Assembly (NCBI GenBank): GCA_003518245.1
Contig: DOZA01000017.1
Span: forward strand, 1-8,826
Direction: 5' to 3'
DNA: 8,826 nucleotides
Source of the DNA: Bacteroidales bacterium
Lineage (GTDB): Bacteria; Bacteroidota; Bacteroidia; Bacteroidales; VadinHA17
Shown here: piece after piece, positions 7,114-8,826 of the stretch
Layout of the letters: each line of letters starts with the position of its first letter
Position numbering within the stretch: position 1 is the stretch's first letter
Notes under the pieces: model-generated
Database searches by the model: none
What the model was told of the DNA's origin: nothing
What the model saw: the letters and a program-made list of their open reading frames with translations, nothing else
Program-made: the position numbers and the translations under genes

Positions 7114-7799
7114 TACCTTCGTTTTCTTAATTTATCATCCCAATAATCACCATATGCCGGGCAACTTAACATATTATGAAACATTTTCCATGTAAATGTC
7201 ACTCCTGTAAACATATACCAGTCATTATTATGTGTCCAGGTATGATGATCAGGGTCAATATTGTCAGTTAAGCCGTCAAAGTTATCATAAAATGTTTTAC
7301 GAAAACCATATTCAAGCTCTAATCCTAAATTTTTATATATATTTACTTTTAAGCCCACTGAAAAAGGTATGACGGGAGTATAAGTCAGTGACCCGGTATT
7401 AAATAAACATACCCCTCCCCCCATGGCAAAATAAGGAGTGTAATCCCACCATTTACCGGTTGTGGTATAAGGCAGGAAATTAAATTCAAATTGAACAGAC
7501 CATTCAAATATTGGTGATTCAAATGAATGGGCCCGGTTTTGCTGGTAGCTATTATTGAAATCAAGATCATCCCCTCTTATCCTTCCCAGGAATAAATTTG
7601 TTCTTAATGCATGTCTTGGATGGAGATTATATCGATACATAATACCTATAGAAGGAGATACCCCATAAAAGTACCTGTCAGGATTAATATCTCCCATATA
7701 ATAAGATACTCCTCCGAAAACGCCATAGTCTGCTTTTTTCTGAGCTTCCAGAGGGTAAATGAATACGAACAAAAAAACAACCCAAAAATACCTCTTCAT
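7113..7799 (-). CDS. porG: DUF6089 outer-membrane barrel protein, PorG-like (type IX secretion)
   Basis: A 228-residue outer-membrane protein with an N-terminal signal peptide (1-20, MKRYF, hydrophobic core, then EAQ). The rest is strands with alternating aromatic residues and GGVSYYMGDINP at 29-40, as expected for an eight-strand-type barrel. The C-terminal region carries HNNDWYMFTGVTFTWKM at 190-206 and a conserved-looking CPAYGDYW tail at 213-220. From memory, the P. gingivalis gene directly before uppS–bamA–ompH encodes PorG, an outer-membrane barrel that contacts the PorK/PorN ring of the type IX secretion system. Position and family both suggest this is its counterpart. Cys213 may sit on the periplasmic side. 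It follows the related barrel gene by 23 bp and overlaps uppS by 1 bp. The assignment rests on synteny and fold-type resemblance; no other T9SS gene is in the window to support it. Confidence 0.75.
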   Translation of the reverse strand: MKRYFWVVFLFVFIYPLEAQKKADYGVFGGVSYYMGDINPDRYFYGVSPSIGIMYRYNLHPRHALRTNLFLGRIRGDDLDFNNSYQQNRAHSFESPIFEWSVQFEFNFLPYTTTGKWWDYTPYFAMGGGVCLFNTGSLTYTPVIPFSVGLKVNIYKNLGLELEYGFRKTFYDNFDGLTDNIDPDHHTWTHNNDWYMFTGVTFTWKMFHNMLSCPAYGDYWDDKLRKRR

Positions 7800-7822
7800 G
7801 TACTACAATATTCCTTAATTTA

Positions 7823-8569
7823 CTACTTTCTAAATGTCGGTAATCCTTTTTCTGATGTTTTCAGTTTCTGAGTAAAAACGAAGGTCATAAAGTAATAAAC
7901 GTCATTATGACTTGAAAATTGCGAGGTATAACCATCAATATAGTCACTCGTGGTATATCTTAATCCAAAATCTAAACCTATTAATGAATTAGGGCTGAAC
8001 AGGTAATTAAAACCTAAACCTAAGGGTATAGCCAATGCAACACCTGAATCCTTTTCGATACGCGTACTTAGTACTTCATTTGGATTAACTTTATAAATAG
8101 CAGGAGCCAGTCCTGTATAGACATAGCCATCGAGTCGGGCAAGCACAGAATTAAAAATCCTGTCACCTTTGATAAACCTGTAGCTGCTTTCAGCATTATT
8201 CTTAAGGAAGTAATACTCACCTTTAAATAAGGGTTCAAATAAGATAGTGGATGATTCAAATCCCCTGTTAATATTACTTCCCCTTTCATCTGATGAATGC
8301 AGCAGGCCAAAGTTAAAATCAAATGTAAGGCCTATTTTTTCTAAAGGTCTATAACGCATACCTGCTTTAATATTAAAGCGTGTTTGTTTAATAATTACGT
8401 CTTTGAAGCCCAGAGCATTTTCTCCGATGCTAAATCCTCCAATATCACCTAATAGCTGTGTACTACCAAGTCCTGCATATATTTCATAACGTCTGAGTTT
8501 CCAGAGTTGACCGCTGGTAACAGGAAAAATAAATATTGACAGTAACAGTAGCAGGAAAACCCGTTTCAT
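7823..8569 (-). CDS. Outer-membrane beta-barrel protein of unknown role, paralogue of the PorG-like neighbour
   Basis: A 248-residue protein with a signal peptide (1-20, MKRV, Leu-rich core, PVTSG, probable cut before QLWKL) followed by beta-strand-rich sequence with alternating hydrophobic and polar residues. Several positions match the downstream PorG-like protein: a GxxxxLGDIGG segment at 35-45 against YYMGDIN; GFESSTILFE at 103-112 against HSFESPIFEW; LGLDFGLR-type strand at 197-204 against LELEYGFR; DYIDGYTS at 209-216 against DNFDGLTD; and HNDVYYFMTFVFT at 221-233 against HNNDWYMFTGVTFT. It lacks the CPAY tail of its neighbour and carries an extra loop near 122-140. It is the first gene of the envelope cluster, 80 bp after nadK. 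An adhesin, a small porin or a second secretion-linked barrel are all possible; I cannot assign a function. Confidence 0.8.
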   Translation of the reverse strand: MKRVFLLLLLSIFIFPVTSGQLWKLRRYEIYAGLGSTQLLGDIGGFSIGENALGFKDVIIKQTRFNIKAGMRYRPLEKIGLTFDFNFGLLHSSDERGSNINRGFESSTILFEPLFKGEYYFLKNNAESSYRFIKGDRIFNSVLARLDGYVYTGLAPAIYKVNPNEVLSTRIEKDSGVALAIPLGLGFNYLFSPNSLIGLDFGLRYTTSDYIDGYTSQFSSHNDVYYFMTFVFTQKLKTSEKGLPTFRK

Positions 8570-8589
8570 AAGAATATTTCTAATATATA

Positions 8590-8604
8590 ATTAATACAAA
8601 TATA
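8590..8604 (-). promoter_or_regulatory. Candidate promoter -7 box at the head of the envelope cluster
   Basis: TATATTTG (8604-8597, minus strand) fits TAnnTTTG and lies 27 bp before the ATG of the first barrel gene, which would place the start site near 8590. Only a weak -33 match (TTTT at 8630-8627) is seen 22 bp upstream. The 80-bp gap (8570-8649) is very AT-rich and shows no terminator hairpin after nadK, so read-through from nadK is equally possible. Confidence 0.4.
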
Positions 8605-8649
8605 ATAATCCGTTGAAAACTATCCTAAAAGAACAAAATTTATTGAACT

Positions 8650-8826
8650 TCAATTTCGTCTGTCGGCTCCCCACATTAATTTATTCCTGAGGGTACTGAA
8701 AAAATCCTGGCCTTCAACATTAATAGTCTTAATTTTATAACTGGCCTGTGAAATAACCAGTTCCCTGAAGAAAGGTAATCTTACTGACCTGAAATCACAT
8801 GTCACCAGGTATTCAGAACTTCTGCC
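8650..8826 (-). CDS. nadK: NAD kinase, C-terminal 58 residues (5' end outside window)
   Basis: The reverse complement of 8826-8650 reads as 58 codons and a TGA, open at the window edge. It contains RSSEYLVTCDFRSVRLP and ends in DFFSTLRNKLMWGADRRN, which matches the C-terminus I know for Bacteroidota NAD kinases (the FRS-type strand and the FFxTLRxKLxWGxDxR tail). The enzyme phosphorylates NAD to NADP in the cytoplasm. The catalytic GGDG and NE/D motifs would be upstream and cannot be checked here. Placement of nadK before the barrel–porG–uppS–bamA cluster agrees with the gene order I recall for this phylum. Confidence 0.88.
   Translation of the reverse strand, partial: GRSSEYLVTCDFRSVRLPFFRELVISQASYKIKTINVEGQDFFSTLRNKLMWGADRRN

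Noticed and set aside
7277..7284. TAACTTTG box inside the PorG-like gene as a promoter for uppS
   Set aside because: There is no suitable -33 partner, it lies in coding sequence, and uppS is translationally coupled to the gene before it. A single 8-base match is expected by chance.

Overview
The window looks like chromosome from an AT-rich, probably anaerobic member of the Bacteroidota (Bacteroidales/Marinilabiliales-like). Four things point there: fused-subunit 2-oxoacid:ferredoxin oxidoreductase of the KorA type; the gene order barrel protein–PorG-like–uppS–bamA–ompH–ompH, which I recall from Porphyromonas gingivalis and relatives; short AT-rich leaders without clear Shine-Dalgarno sequences; and intergenic matches to the Bacteroidota -7 box TAnnTTTG. 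All nine recognisable genes lie on the minus strand, so transcription runs from high to low coordinates.

Layout in the direction of transcription: the 3' end of nadK (8826-8650); an 80-bp gap with a candidate promoter; a tightly packed cluster with gaps of -1 to 45 bp, made of an outer-membrane barrel protein of unknown role (8569-7823), a DUF6089/PorG-like barrel (7799-7113), uppS (7113-6361), bamA (6359-3867) and two Skp/OmpH chaperones (3848-3333 and 3287-2769); a strong intrinsic terminator (2751-2722); murI (2717-1902), whose start codon follows that terminator almost directly; a 448-bp non-coding gap (1901-1454) with a GC-rich patch and a candidate korA promoter; and the first 484 codons of korA (1453-1), which runs off the window.

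The central cluster is an envelope-assembly unit. UppS makes the undecaprenyl carrier used for peptidoglycan and surface glycans. BamA inserts outer-membrane barrels. The two Skp-like proteins escort unfolded barrels through the periplasm. The PorG-like protein is a likely outer-membrane part of the type IX secretion system. MurI supplies D-glutamate for peptidoglycan. nadK and korA flank the unit as metabolic genes.

Most of the window is a conserved, ordinary region, and I see no mobile element, CRISPR array, RNA gene or plainly novel system. The points worth a second look are the terminator set against the murI start, the tandem pair of related barrel proteins, the internal promoter between the two ompH genes, and a GC-rich, hairpin-forming intergenic patch that may be a dispersed repeat.
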